A stretch of DNA of 64,000 nucleotides from CAZDXB01 sp964509335 (GTDB lineage Bacteria > Bacteroidota > Ignavibacteria > Kapaibacteriales > UBA2268): contig CAZDXB010000016.1 of assembly GCA_964509335.1 (NCBI GenBank), forward strand, positions 1-64,000. The letters run 5' to 3'. Within the stretch, counting starts at the first letter, position 1. Each line of letters starts with the position of its first letter. Position numbers and translations under genes: made by a program. Below the pieces are notes generated by a model. That model made no database searches. It saw only the letters and a program-made list of their open reading frames with translations, and was not told the origin of the DNA. Of the stretch, positions 7,322-15,674 are shown in pieces.

Positions 7322-7690
7322 AAAAAATAATATTTTTCGGCGACCTAGTTGAAGGGCTAGGCTAAGGAATTTTCTTGCCTTTTCTTATTTCAATAGCCGC
7401 GAGCTTTAGCTCGTTGAAAGAAATTAACGGCTAAAGCCGAGTGATACTGAGGAATTCTTTTAATTTTAGAGAATTTTTTCCCTTTAATCAATTCAATAGC
7501 CGCGAGCTTTAGCTCGTGGTAAAAGGTTATAAAGAACTAGAGCTTTAGCCCTTAATATGAATAAGGCTAGAAAAAAGGATTAGGGCTTTAGCCCCCAAAA
7601 TATTAACGGCTAAAGCTGGAAATATTTCGCTCTTTACCCTTCCAATCCCCAATCCAATCCCCGAGCTAAAGCTCGAGGCTAGAAAATTTC
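7322..7690. repeat. cluster of palindromes with GCTTTAGC core
   Basis: This 440-base gap upstream of the sppA-like gene contains at least seven palindromic units with a GCTTTAGC or GCTAAAGC core, at about 7401, 7429, 7504, 7540, 7584, 7608 and 7660. A 25-bp block (7390-7414) is repeated exactly at 7493-7517. No coding frame is supported. The pattern resembles REP-like elements found between genes in many Bacteroidota. Confidence 0.75.
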
Positions 7691-7702
7691 TCTACCTTTT
7701 TC

Positions 7703-8791
7703 TTATTTCCCCTTCAATATCTCCTTCAATTTTGAGATTAAAGGAATTGGCGTTGGGTCGGTTTCGTTTAGTATCGCCGCGTAATAGCTCGTCCAGTCGC
7801 CTAGATATATTAAATCGAACATTCGAGCTAAGAGATTGTCGGCGTCGCTTTGGAATTTGAACGTTTGTTTTACTTCGCCGCCGATTAGCTCTTTGAAGGC
7901 GTCGAATCTTGCTTTTACTCTCTTGTGGTCTTCTTTGTCTCTGAGCAGTATTATCGAGAATTGTTTTATTAAATCGGCGGGGTGGCTAAACGAGTTTACT
8001 TCGTTGTGGTTAGCTTCGGGCAAGGCGGCGCCGAAAGCCGCATGCTTGGCGTTTTCCTGAAATTGTCCAATCCAGCGTTTTCTTACGACGTTAGTTCTTT
8101 GGCAGACGGAATAAATCAAGGGAATCGAGCCGCGTAAACTTTGCGCCAGCGACAAAGCGGGGTTCGTTTCGTCCAATTTCGAGTATTCGACCGCTCTTTT
8201 CTGAAGAACGTCGATTGTTTCTTTTATTCCACCTTCGACGTAATCCCCCGCTCCTTTGAACGCCCCGCTCTTCAGCAAAACGTAAAGCGTGGGGAAGAAA
8301 GAATAACCGAGAGCGCATCTCGGCTGGTAACCTTTTGGAATCTCGATTATAGGAATTCCTTCCCGTTCGGCTATTCCCGTTAGCTCGCCGCCGGTAGTTA
8401 TGCATATAATATTCTTCGTTTGCTTTAGCGCTTGCTTAAATGAAGATAGCGTCTCCTCGGTTCCGCCGGAATAGGAGCTTGCTATTACGGAAGAATCTGA
8501 GTTAACGTAGTCGGGCAAATCGTAATTTCTGACAATCTCCATTCTCGCTTTCGATTCGGTTTCGATGGGGATTGACTGCAGGAAGTCGGACAGCAAATCG
8601 CCGCCGATAGCCGAGCCGCCCATACCCAGGACAAAAATGTCGCCGGATTTCATATCGCCGGCGAATTTCGGCGCTTGCTTGCCGATTTCTACGGCGGCTT
8701 CCACCTGAGCGGCGAAGTTTAACAATACGTCGAACATATTTTCCGTATCCACCGAACGTATCTTTTCGAAGTCGAGTTTTTTTGCTTCCAT
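7703..8791 (-). CDS. bifunctional phosphoglucose/phosphomannose isomerase
   Basis: This 362-residue protein interconverts glucose-6-P or mannose-6-P with fructose-6-P. The N-terminal SIS domain holds GMGGSAIGGDLL (about 56-67) and SSYSGGTEETL, the phosphosugar-binding loop with the conserved Ser/Thr-rich turn. The C-terminal half has the AFGAALPEANHNEVNSF segment that carries catalytic residues in the archaeal/bacterial PGI/PMI family. Its length is typical of that family and far shorter than classical PGI. It is a single gene, flanked on both sides by repeat-rich gaps. I give no symbol because usage varies (pgi, pgi/pmi). Confidence 0.9.
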   Translation of the reverse strand: MEAKKLDFEKIRSVDTENMFDVLLNFAAQVEAAVEIGKQAPKFAGDMKSGDIFVLGMGGSAIGGDLLSDFLQSIPIETESKARMEIVRNYDLPDYVNSDSSVIASSYSGGTEETLSSFKQALKQTKNIICITTGGELTGIAEREGIPIIEIPKGYQPRCALGYSFFPTLYVLLKSGAFKGAGDYVEGGIKETIDVLQKRAVEYSKLDETNPALSLAQSLRGSIPLIYSVCQRTNVVRKRWIGQFQENAKHAAFGAALPEANHNEVNSFSHPADLIKQFSIILLRDKEDHKRVKARFDAFKELIGGEVKQTFKFQSDADNLLARMFDLIYLGDWTSYYAAILNETDPTPIPLISKLKEILKGK

Positions 8792-8950
8792 ATCTTTATC
8801 CTAATAATTTCAATTTTTACAAATATAATAGAAAGCGAGCGGAATTTGTTAAAGAAGTTATAAATAGAGTTTATTCAAGGGGCTAAAAACTCGATTGTAC
8901 CAATAATATTGCGGTGTCTAATAATGAAATTCCAAAATAATCGTTTTCTC

Positions 8951-9011
8951 TGGATTCCCAGTCAAGCTGGGAATGACTACTAAACGTCATTCCCTCGAAA
9001 GAGGAAATCCA
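8951..9011. repeat. compound palindrome (two hairpins within an outer inverted repeat)
   Basis: An inner hairpin at 8954-8974 (ATTCCCAG and CTGGGAAT) is followed by an ATTCC-CTC / GAG-GAAAT hairpin. GGAATGAC and GTCATTCC pair around the junction, and the outermost arms TGGATTCC and GGAAATCCA also pair. The design could fold as a four-way cruciform. It is not followed by a T run. Confidence 0.6.
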
Positions 9012-9086
9012 GAAATGTAGATATTTTGACGCGCCAATATTAGAAAAAGCTCTTAATATTTCTTTTGAGATAGCGCGAGCTTCCCA

Positions 9087-9164
9087 AACCGACTGCTTTA
9101 GCTGTCGGCTCGCGTTTGCGGCGGGAGTGGATGTTTCCACAACCAACTGCTTTAGCTGTCGACT
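9087..9164. repeat. two diverged direct repeats around a GCTTTAGC palindrome
   Basis: A roughly 24-base unit containing ACTGCTTTAGCTGTCG occurs at 9087-9110 and again at 9141-9164, 54 bases apart, with related flanks (CGCGTTTGCGG and TTCGATTGCAGG). The core is the same as in the cluster at 7322-7690. The 405-base gap 8792-9196 holds this element and the preceding palindrome and no gene that I can support. Confidence 0.6.
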
Positions 9165-9196
9165 TTCGATTGCAGGGAAGAGTTATCGTCTCGAGC

Positions 9197-10072
9197 TTAC
9201 GGCTGATTTTTAACTAAGAAGAAGGTGTCTCTTACGACCGACGCCGAACCGAACACTCCGTATGCTCCTTCTACTGAGTTCAGCTTTTCGTTCGAGTATC
9301 TATCGACGAAATACTGCATTATCCAGTTCATAAAATTGGCGTCTGGCGCGTAAACGGCTATCTCGTGCTGACCGTACCACTTGAAAGTGTTCCATACAAC
9401 GGGAACTTCCCTCGCCGGAACTAATTGTATAGCGGTTTTTTCTCTGAAATAATCGTCGCTATTGTCGCTCCAAGGTTTATATATTCTTCTATTCTTTTCG
9501 TCTGTTGGCGGCTCCATATATTTGCCGTATTCTACAGTGTCGATACATTTTATTCCGAGCATATAGTATAGCGTATTTGGCGCCGACTCCCATTTAATAT
9601 CTAGCGAATCTACATGTTTTAATCCTGTCGAATCTTTTGGAAAATATATGCGCTCTTTAGCCGACGCTATCCAATCGAAAGTTTCCGGCGTTTGAGTTTC
9701 GCCGGTTATAATCGTTCCGTCTTCCAGCTCTATTTGAATTTCGTATTTTGCGTTCGGTTTTACTAAATACGTCGTGTCGGAATAATAATATCCCTCGCCG
9801 TTTTCAAAATAGAAAGGTTGGTTCAACTCCGTTCCGTCCTCGAACATTCTTATCGTCGCCAAACTAATAAGCGAGCTATCGTAATGATAATATTGATTTA
9901 GCGGCTGAGTCCTCATTACTACGATATTCCGTATAGGTTCGCCCACTATCAAATAAGCCTCGACGAAATTGTTCTCCATATACTCGTTTGGCGCCGGGTC
10001 TTCGCATGAAATAATAAAAACCGTTAAGACCGATAAAAACGCTATAATTATATTTTTCTTTTTCGTAATCAT
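9197..10072 (-). CDS. DUF4249-type outer-membrane-associated lipoprotein
   Basis: The 291-residue product has a lipoprotein signal peptide with lipobox IISC (Cys23). The segments that follow (VEAYLIVGEPIRNIVVMRTQP, then YEIQIELEDGTIITGETQTPE near residue 110-130) match the beta-sandwich pattern I associate with DUF4249 proteins. These are usually encoded next to a TonB-dependent receptor, as here: the receptor gene ends four bases upstream. The pair probably forms an outer-membrane uptake unit of unknown substrate. The gap to the receptor stop is so small that translation is likely coupled. Confidence 0.78.
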   Translation of the reverse strand: MITKKKNIIIAFLSVLTVFIISCEDPAPNEYMENNFVEAYLIVGEPIRNIVVMRTQPLNQYYHYDSSLISLATIRMFEDGTELNQPFYFENGEGYYYSDTTYLVKPNAKYEIQIELEDGTIITGETQTPETFDWIASAKERIYFPKDSTGLKHVDSLDIKWESAPNTLYYMLGIKCIDTVEYGKYMEPPTDEKNRRIYKPWSDNSDDYFREKTAIQLVPAREVPVVWNTFKWYGQHEIAVYAPDANFMNWIMQYFVDRYSNEKLNSVEGAYGVFGSASVVRDTFFLVKNQP

Positions 10073-10075
10073 ATC

Positions 10076-12343
10076 TTAAAACTCCACTTCAAATGACAAA
10101 GTCGGTAAAATTGGCAATAACCTGACGTCTTCGACGGAAGTTTCTTCCTTGCCGACGTCGTAGTATCTAAACCAAATGTCTCTGCGGTTGTAAACGTTGT
10201 AAATATCCAAAATTACTCTAGCGTCCAAGCCAAACATATCGAATCCGTAACTTCCGTTAATGTTTAACTGATGCGAGGGGGGCAGACGCAATCCGTATCT
10301 TTGCGAAGGAATCAGCTTGCCTTCCCCGTAGTTCTGTCCGGGCAGGCGGGTTTGGAAGCGCGAAGTCGCGCCTGTGTAAGACTGACCCGATTGGAATAAA
10401 AATGTCGCGCCGACGTCGATGTTTTCCGTTAAATCGTATTGGGCTACAATTTTCAAATCGTGGCGCCTATCGTATTTCGGGCGGAATCTCTCGCCTCCGT
10501 TAATATCCTCGAAATACGAGTAAATCCATCCCAAAGCGTAGCCGACCCAACCGGTTAGCCTGCCGTATTTTTTCTGCAAAAATATTTCCGCGCCGTAAGC
10601 TTCGGCGTCGCCAATATAGAAAACGTCAGAAACTACCTGCGTTTGCAACGCCGTCCTTCGCAATTCGCTCACTTCGCTCATCTTTTTATAATAAACGTCG
10701 AGCTTCAACTCTAAATCTTTATACGGCTCCGTTTCGAAGCTTAATATATAATGCCGCGCTCGGGACAGAGGGACTGTGCTGTCGGTCGGCAGCCAAGTGT
10801 CGAAAAAAGAAAAGTCCGGCTGGCTCGCTAATCTCAAATTTTGACTGTATATTCCCCATGCTCCTTTTATTGCAAAATCTTCGGTTACATGGTATTTTAA
10901 GGCTAATCTCGGGTCAACCACGGTTATATCCGAAACGTCCCAATTATCTACTCTTAAACCTGCTTGCAAATTCAGCAAATCGGCTAATTTATAGTTAAAC
11001 TGACCGAAGCCGCCTAATCTTGTTTGGTTGGCATGAATATCGACCGTAGTCCCCGAAGTGTCCTTAGAGCCGGAGGTCTCGCCGGTAAAATTTTGCTCGT
11101 ACATAAAATGATATTCAGTGGCTTGTAAGCCGAATTTAGCGGTCATTTTGTCGCTAACGAACCATTCCATAGTTCCTTTCGCCGTGTAATCGGTAATTGA
11201 GTTGTCTATCATTGTCTCGTAGCCCGAAACTTCGTTTTCCATACCGTTCGTATATTCACTCGCCGTTAAGTTAAGCGTTGAGAAAAGATTGTCGCCGAAA
11301 ATATGCGTCCATCTTATCGAACCGAGCATATTGCTTAAATTCATTTCCATACTTAATCCGTATTGAGCATACCCTAGCTTGTCGGCGCCGGCGAATCCGC
11401 TAAGAAAGACTTTGTCGTTTTTCGTTATGTTTTGCGTGATTTTCGCGTTTAAATCGTAAAAATGATAATCAGGCAGGGGCGCGTCGTCGTCCTCGGGATA
11501 AATTGACTTAATTAGCTCAAAATAGGTCCTCCTGCCGGACACCGACCAAGAGCCGTTTAAAAGCGGTCCCTCTATGTGAGCTTTCGAGGAAATCACGCCC
11601 AGAGAAGCTTTGCCTTCCACTTCTTCCCTGTTGCCGTCCTTTTGCGTTAAATTCAAAACAGCCGAGAGCCTGCCGCCGTATTCCGCCGGAAAGCCGCCCT
11701 TTATTAATTCGACGTCTTTTATGGCTTCGGAATTAAAAGCGGAGATAAATCCGAAAAGATGAGTTGGATTGTAAACCTTAGCGCCGTCCACCAACACTAA
11801 GTTCTGGTCGGGCGAGCCGCCTCTTATATATAATCCGCTCGAGATTTGCGAGGAAGTCAAAACGCCGGGCAATAGTTGCAAGGAGCGGAAAACGTCGGAC
11901 TCGCCGCCGATTCTTATTTCTTTCAGCTGGTCCACTGGAACGTCTATTCGGCTAATTGTAATTTCACGCTTGTCCATTTCTTTTTCGGCGTCAACGAAGA
12001 CTTCCTTTGTTTGCACGCCCGAAGGTTTCAGCGTGAAATCCTTTCTTATCGATTCGTTTTTGTCAAAATCTATTTTTACGATTTTCTTTTCGTAGCCTAT
12101 CATCGAAATCTTTACTTTACGCTCGCCTTGCGGTATTCCCCCAATTGAATAAAAGCCGAGTTTGTTGGTGTAAGAGCCGAGCTTAGCGTCCAAAATATGC
12201 ACGGTAGCCCCAATCAGAGTTTCTTTCGATTCCGAATCCATAACGTAACCGTTAAGGCTCGCTCCGACGGGGTTAGGCGGGGCGGCTTTCGCCCCCGTCG
12301 CCAAAGCCAACATTATACCGACTATAATTAATACTTTTCGCAA
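10076..12343 (-). CDS. TonB-dependent receptor with carboxypeptidase-regulatory-like N-terminal domain
   Basis: The 755-residue outer-membrane receptor has a signal peptide (1-20), a CarboxypepD_reg-like beta-sandwich (about 28-110, beginning SLNGYVMDSESKETLIGATV), a plug domain (about 130-235, with the SGLYIRGGSPDQNLVLVDG segment and TLFGFISAFN-type turn) and a barrel to the C-terminal FEVEF. The start is a TTG at 12341-12343; the next in-frame ATG (12313) would remove most of the signal peptide. TonB/ExbBD energises import through such channels. The substrate is unknown; the DUF4249 partner gene follows immediately. A 500-base non-coding gap with a gene remnant lies upstream. Confidence 0.9.
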   Translation of the reverse strand: MRKVLIIVGIMLALATGAKAAPPNPVGASLNGYVMDSESKETLIGATVHILDAKLGSYTNKLGFYSIGGIPQGERKVKISMIGYEKKIVKIDFDKNESIRKDFTLKPSGVQTKEVFVDAEKEMDKREITISRIDVPVDQLKEIRIGGESDVFRSLQLLPGVLTSSQISSGLYIRGGSPDQNLVLVDGAKVYNPTHLFGFISAFNSEAIKDVELIKGGFPAEYGGRLSAVLNLTQKDGNREEVEGKASLGVISSKAHIEGPLLNGSWSVSGRRTYFELIKSIYPEDDDAPLPDYHFYDLNAKITQNITKNDKVFLSGFAGADKLGYAQYGLSMEMNLSNMLGSIRWTHIFGDNLFSTLNLTASEYTNGMENEVSGYETMIDNSITDYTAKGTMEWFVSDKMTAKFGLQATEYHFMYEQNFTGETSGSKDTSGTTVDIHANQTRLGGFGQFNYKLADLLNLQAGLRVDNWDVSDITVVDPRLALKYHVTEDFAIKGAWGIYSQNLRLASQPDFSFFDTWLPTDSTVPLSRARHYILSFETEPYKDLELKLDVYYKKMSEVSELRRTALQTQVVSDVFYIGDAEAYGAEIFLQKKYGRLTGWVGYALGWIYSYFEDINGGERFRPKYDRRHDLKIVAQYDLTENIDVGATFLFQSGQSYTGATSRFQTRLPGQNYGEGKLIPSQRYGLRLPPSHQLNINGSYGFDMFGLDARVILDIYNVYNRRDIWFRYYDVGKEETSVEDVRLLPILPTLSFEVEF

Positions 12344-12581
12344 TTTCCAAACTTTCGTATGATTTTAACATCTAACCAAAACATTCCATTAATACGATAC
12401 TATCTCTTTTATGTTGCAAATAACCTTATAATTATCTGATAGTCAACAGAAATGTAGCGTACGGATATATAATATTCTACAAAGCCGAGCAGAACGTAGT
12501 TGACAGCTGATTGCCGCTTCAATACTAAACTGCGGAATTATTAAAAAGATTCTTTGCGTTTCTTTAACTCCGTTTTCTTTG

Positions 12582-12713
12582 ATGAGCTGGTTTTACGAGA
12601 ATTGGCTGTCGGGGATGAGCAAGCGCGAAGCGTTCCGACAAGCCCAATTACGTTTAAAAGAAAAATATCCCAACTTCTACCTCTGGGGAAGCTTTGTGAT
12701 GGTGGGAGAGTGA
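12582..12713 (+). pseudogene. remnant of a CHAT-domain (caspase-like protease) gene, C-terminal end only
   Basis: A plus-strand frame ending at TGA 12711-12713 translates to 43 residues, from MSWFYENWLSGMSKREAF (12582) through RLKEKYPNFYLWGSF to VMVGE. It closely follows the last segment of CHAT domains: the FYENLLxGMSKxEALRQAQ helix, then the YPxPYxWAxFVLxG strand. The frame stays open upstream to about 12546, but that part does not resemble CHAT sequence and neither catalytic His nor Cys is present. It is therefore a truncated fragment. It is shorter than usual gene-calling limits and lies in a different frame from a longer spurious frame at 12554-12754. Confidence 0.7.
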
Positions 12714-12719
12714 GATTTA

Positions 12720-12764
12720 ATTACGAATTACGAATTATGAATTACGAATTATGAATTACGAATT
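12720..12764. repeat. 7-bp tandem repeat (ATTACGA/ATTATGA), about 6.4 copies
   Basis: Units of seven bases alternate between ATTACGA and ATTATGA. Read in frame they would give the NYELRIMNYEL peptide seen as spurious protein ends in many bacterial genomes, so this is a low-complexity repeat, not coding sequence. A 24-base imperfect palindrome (12784-12807, AGAGC-GGACG arms) follows. The rest of the gap 12344-12877 shows nothing else beyond the CHAT remnant. Confidence 0.85.
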
Positions 12765-12877
12765 GGAAGAATCTGAACTCAGTAGAGCGGACGCCCCCGT
12801 CTGCTCTAACCTTTAACTCTTATCCTATATTACGTTCTCCCTTATATAATCAGTAATTAGTAATTAATATACCTGGT

Positions 12878-14221
12878 TTATTCGTATCGCAACAAATCTA
12901 TCGGGTCTTGCATCGAGGCTTTTCGGGCGGGGGTTATGCCGAAAATCAAGCCGACGCCAATCGACACAAAGAAAGACAAGGCGACCGACCAAAATGAGAC
13001 GGAAACCGTTATGTCCGTCGCCGCCTCAATAATATAGCTGAGAGCGAAGCCGCCAAAAACGCCGATTAAGCCGCCGCTTAAACTAATAACTACCGCCTCG
13101 ATTAGGAACTGCAATAAAATGTCGCTTCTCTTCGCGCCCGTAGCTCGTCGGATGCCTATTTCTTTTACGCGTTCCATTACGGACGCGAGCATTATATTCA
13201 TAATTCCGATACCTCCGACTAGTAGAGAAATCGAAGCGATAGCGCCGAGAACGATATTAAAGATACGCCTCGCTTTTTGTTCCTGCTCCAGTAACGCTAG
13301 CGGAACGACTATTTCGTAATCCACGTTGCCGTTGTGTCTTCTGAACAGCATCCTGCTGATTATCTCGGCGACCGTTTCCACATAAGACGCCTCGCTAACT
13401 TGAACCGTTAGCTTGTCCAACTGATGGTAATTCAGCGGCTCGTCGTTTTCGGAAGATTCGCGCCCGCGATCCAAATCCACTTTCGTTATAACCGACCGGT
13501 CGCCGTATCTTATAAGCGCCGAAGTGATTGGCAAGTAAACGTCGTAATTATAATCCCTTATACCCAGACTTTTAATATTCTCCTTAGAAATATACTTCTC
13601 TTTTAAAACGCCGATAACTTTTAGCCAATTTCTACCGCATTTGATTGTTTTGCCGATTGGATTTTCCATAGGGAAAAGTTTAGAGCTAACGCCCGAACCC
13701 ACAACGCATAAAGGCTCGGAATTTCTAATTTGTCTTTCGGTAAAAAACGCTCCTTCTTTCAATTCGAAATTATTAAGCGAAAAATAGGTAGAATCGACTC
13801 CAACGAGGTAAGTTTCCCTTTTGAATCCTTTTCTCAAAGTTAGCTCTTTGGAAAACGTCTCCGGGCAGACTTTCTCGATTTTCGGTATTACTTTATTTAT
13901 ACTCGCGGCGTCTTCTAAAGTCAAGCCGGGAGAGAACTTTTTGCCGCGTTGTTCTTTTTTGTCGCTTGTCTCCTCATTATCTTCCGACGCGTTTTCAGAT
14001 TTCTTATCCTCTTCGAAGACGGGTTTTATTATTATATTATTCGAGCCTAAGAGCTTCATCTTTTCCAAAATCTGCTCCTGCGCTCCTTTGCCTATAGCCA
14101 ACATAGCTATTACCGAAGCGACGCCGCAGATTATTCCCAAAGACGTAAGAACCGCTCGCGTCTTATTTTGAAGCAGCGCCTCGAAAGCTACGGCGAAATT
14201 ATAGCTTAATATCCTAAACAT
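12878..14221 (-). CDS. MacB/FtsX-type ABC transporter permease
   Basis: The 447-residue protein has the MacB layout: a first membrane helix (about 20-42, in LTSLGIICGVASVIAML), a large periplasmic domain (about 45-325) and three C-terminal helices (about 328-435) ending in the conserved GITPARKASMQDPIDLLRYE. An unusual Lys/Glu/Asp-rich insert lies at about 70-95. Such permeases work with an ATPase and an HlyD-type adaptor in tripartite export or lipoprotein release. The adaptor gene lies immediately upstream and its stop shares one base with this start. No ATPase gene is adjacent, so the ATPase must be encoded elsewhere. Confidence 0.88.
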   Translation of the reverse strand: MFRILSYNFAVAFEALLQNKTRAVLTSLGIICGVASVIAMLAIGKGAQEQILEKMKLLGSNNIIIKPVFEEDKKSENASEDNEETSDKKEQRGKKFSPGLTLEDAASINKVIPKIEKVCPETFSKELTLRKGFKRETYLVGVDSTYFSLNNFELKEGAFFTERQIRNSEPLCVVGSGVSSKLFPMENPIGKTIKCGRNWLKVIGVLKEKYISKENIKSLGIRDYNYDVYLPITSALIRYGDRSVITKVDLDRGRESSENDEPLNYHQLDKLTVQVSEASYVETVAEIISRMLFRRHNGNVDYEIVVPLALLEQEQKARRIFNIVLGAIASISLLVGGIGIMNIMLASVMERVKEIGIRRATGAKRSDILLQFLIEAVVISLSGGLIGVFGGFALSYIIEAATDITVSVSFWSVALSFFVSIGVGLIFGITPARKASMQDPIDLLRYE

Positions 14222-15501
14222 TATTCTTTCTTTTCGCCTTCTTTTTCCAAAGCTATCAACTTAATTTCGTCCGGATTGTCGGGAACGCTCAGAAGCAATT
14301 CGTCGTTTCGGTTTGCTCCTTTTTTAACTATAGCTTCGTTTTCGTTAAGCAAGCCCAATTCCACTTCCTTCTTTACAATCGCCCTATCTTCTTTTTTGTA
14401 AACGTAAGAAATTTTCTCCTTCTCGTTCTTTTCTGTGTGAATGCACTCCAGCGGGATATGTAATACGCTATCGACGGTTTTTATCGTTATTTCGTTGCTC
14501 GTCGTCATCGAGGGTAGCAAAGTCGTGTCCTTTTGGTCTATTTCAATATTCACCTCGAAAACCTTAGTATCCGAGTTGCGTCTCTGCTCGCCGATATTCG
14601 CCACTTGTTTGACTCCGCCCGTCAAAACTTTGTCGGGATTTGCGTCCAACTTTATCGTGGCTTTCTGCCCTGTCTTTACTTTTTGAATATCGACTTCGTT
14701 AACGTAAGTAACCGATTCCATTTGCGTTAAATCGGGCAGAGTGGCGACGACGGGGTCCCATGCGCTAATTTGCGAGCCGACTATCCTTTTTCTGCCGCTC
14801 CATTCCCTCTTGTAAATAACCATTCCCGAAGCGGGCGCGTTAATCGTAAATTCTTCTAATATATCCATTAACTTTTGCAGATTTCTTCGCTCTTTTTCCA
14901 AATCCGCCGCTACGACGGAAATATTAGCTTTTGCCTTGCTCACTTTCTTTGAGTAGCTTCCTTTCGCCTGCCTATACGCTCGCTTAGATTTTTCGTAAGT
15001 TATCTCCGCTTGTCTGATTGTTGCGGGCGGCTCGTATTTCGATTGTTCGCGTAAAAGCTTCTTTTCTTCCATTTCGAATTTCAAATTTTCGATTTGGTCT
15101 CTCGCGGAGGAAAGCTCAAGAGAGCTATCTAATTTCGTTTGTAAGTATTCCGATTCTAACTGCTCGACCGAGAGCTGTTTGTCTTTTATCTTTTCGGAAA
15201 TCTCCGATTTGTCGAGTTCCGCTACAAAATCACCGGAATCGACCGTGGTTCCTTCGTCCACCAGTTTCGAAATAGTCATTCGCCAAATGCCGACCGAGCG
15301 CGTGGCTCCCGGACCGCGCACTTCTATCGATTTTTTCGCTTTTAGCTCGCCCGTAGCCGTTACGCTAACGACAAATTCGCCAAATTTGGGTTTTACTATT
15401 ATATTTTCATCGGCAAGCTCGCCGCCCGACGCGAAAAAGTATATGAGCGCGATTGCAACGCAAACTACAACGACTATAGTCGCGATTATCTTTTTCTTCA
15501 T
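14221..15501 (-). CDS. HlyD/MacA-type periplasmic adaptor subunit
   Basis: The 426-residue protein has an N-terminal membrane anchor (about 4-24), a lipoyl/barrel-sandwich half (about 35-110), a long coiled-coil hairpin (about 105-225, rich in Glu/Lys and heptads such as LSVEQLESEYLQTKL), the second lipoyl half (APASGMVIYKRE, about 230-265) and beta-barrel domains to the end. It should bridge the MacB-like permease, which is the next gene (one-base overlap), to the outer membrane. Its length and order of parts agree with the MacA branch. The C terminus is Lys/Glu-rich. Confidence 0.87.
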   Translation of the reverse strand: MKKKIIATIVVVVCVAIALIYFFASGGELADENIIVKPKFGEFVVSVTATGELKAKKSIEVRGPGATRSVGIWRMTISKLVDEGTTVDSGDFVAELDKSEISEKIKDKQLSVEQLESEYLQTKLDSSLELSSARDQIENLKFEMEEKKLLREQSKYEPPATIRQAEITYEKSKRAYRQAKGSYSKKVSKAKANISVVAADLEKERRNLQKLMDILEEFTINAPASGMVIYKREWSGRKRIVGSQISAWDPVVATLPDLTQMESVTYVNEVDIQKVKTGQKATIKLDANPDKVLTGGVKQVANIGEQRRNSDTKVFEVNIEIDQKDTTLLPSMTTSNEITIKTVDSVLHIPLECIHTEKNEKEKISYVYKKEDRAIVKKEVELGLLNENEAIVKKGANRNDELLLSVPDNPDEIKLIALEKEGEKKE

Positions 15502-15674
15502 AATGTTTATTTTTTGTTAAATATATCTCTATTATACAAAAGCCGCGCCGCTCTGTTTCAAATATTTTTCGATAAGCTAATAAAAATACGGTTTTTTGAT
15601 ATAAATAAGCGACGTTTAAAGCCCCTTGATGCCTCCGTTATTTCAATTCTGTTACATTTTTTAAAACGCTATCG

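Noticed and set aside
8883..9146. 87-codon minus-strand reading frame
   Set aside because: It runs across the compound palindrome and the GCTTTAGC direct repeats, so it is a by-product of repeats.
12554..12754. 66-codon plus-strand frame ending in NYELRIMNYEL
   Set aside because: It overlaps the CHAT remnant in a different frame and ends inside the 7-bp tandem repeat, which gives this peptide in many genomes.
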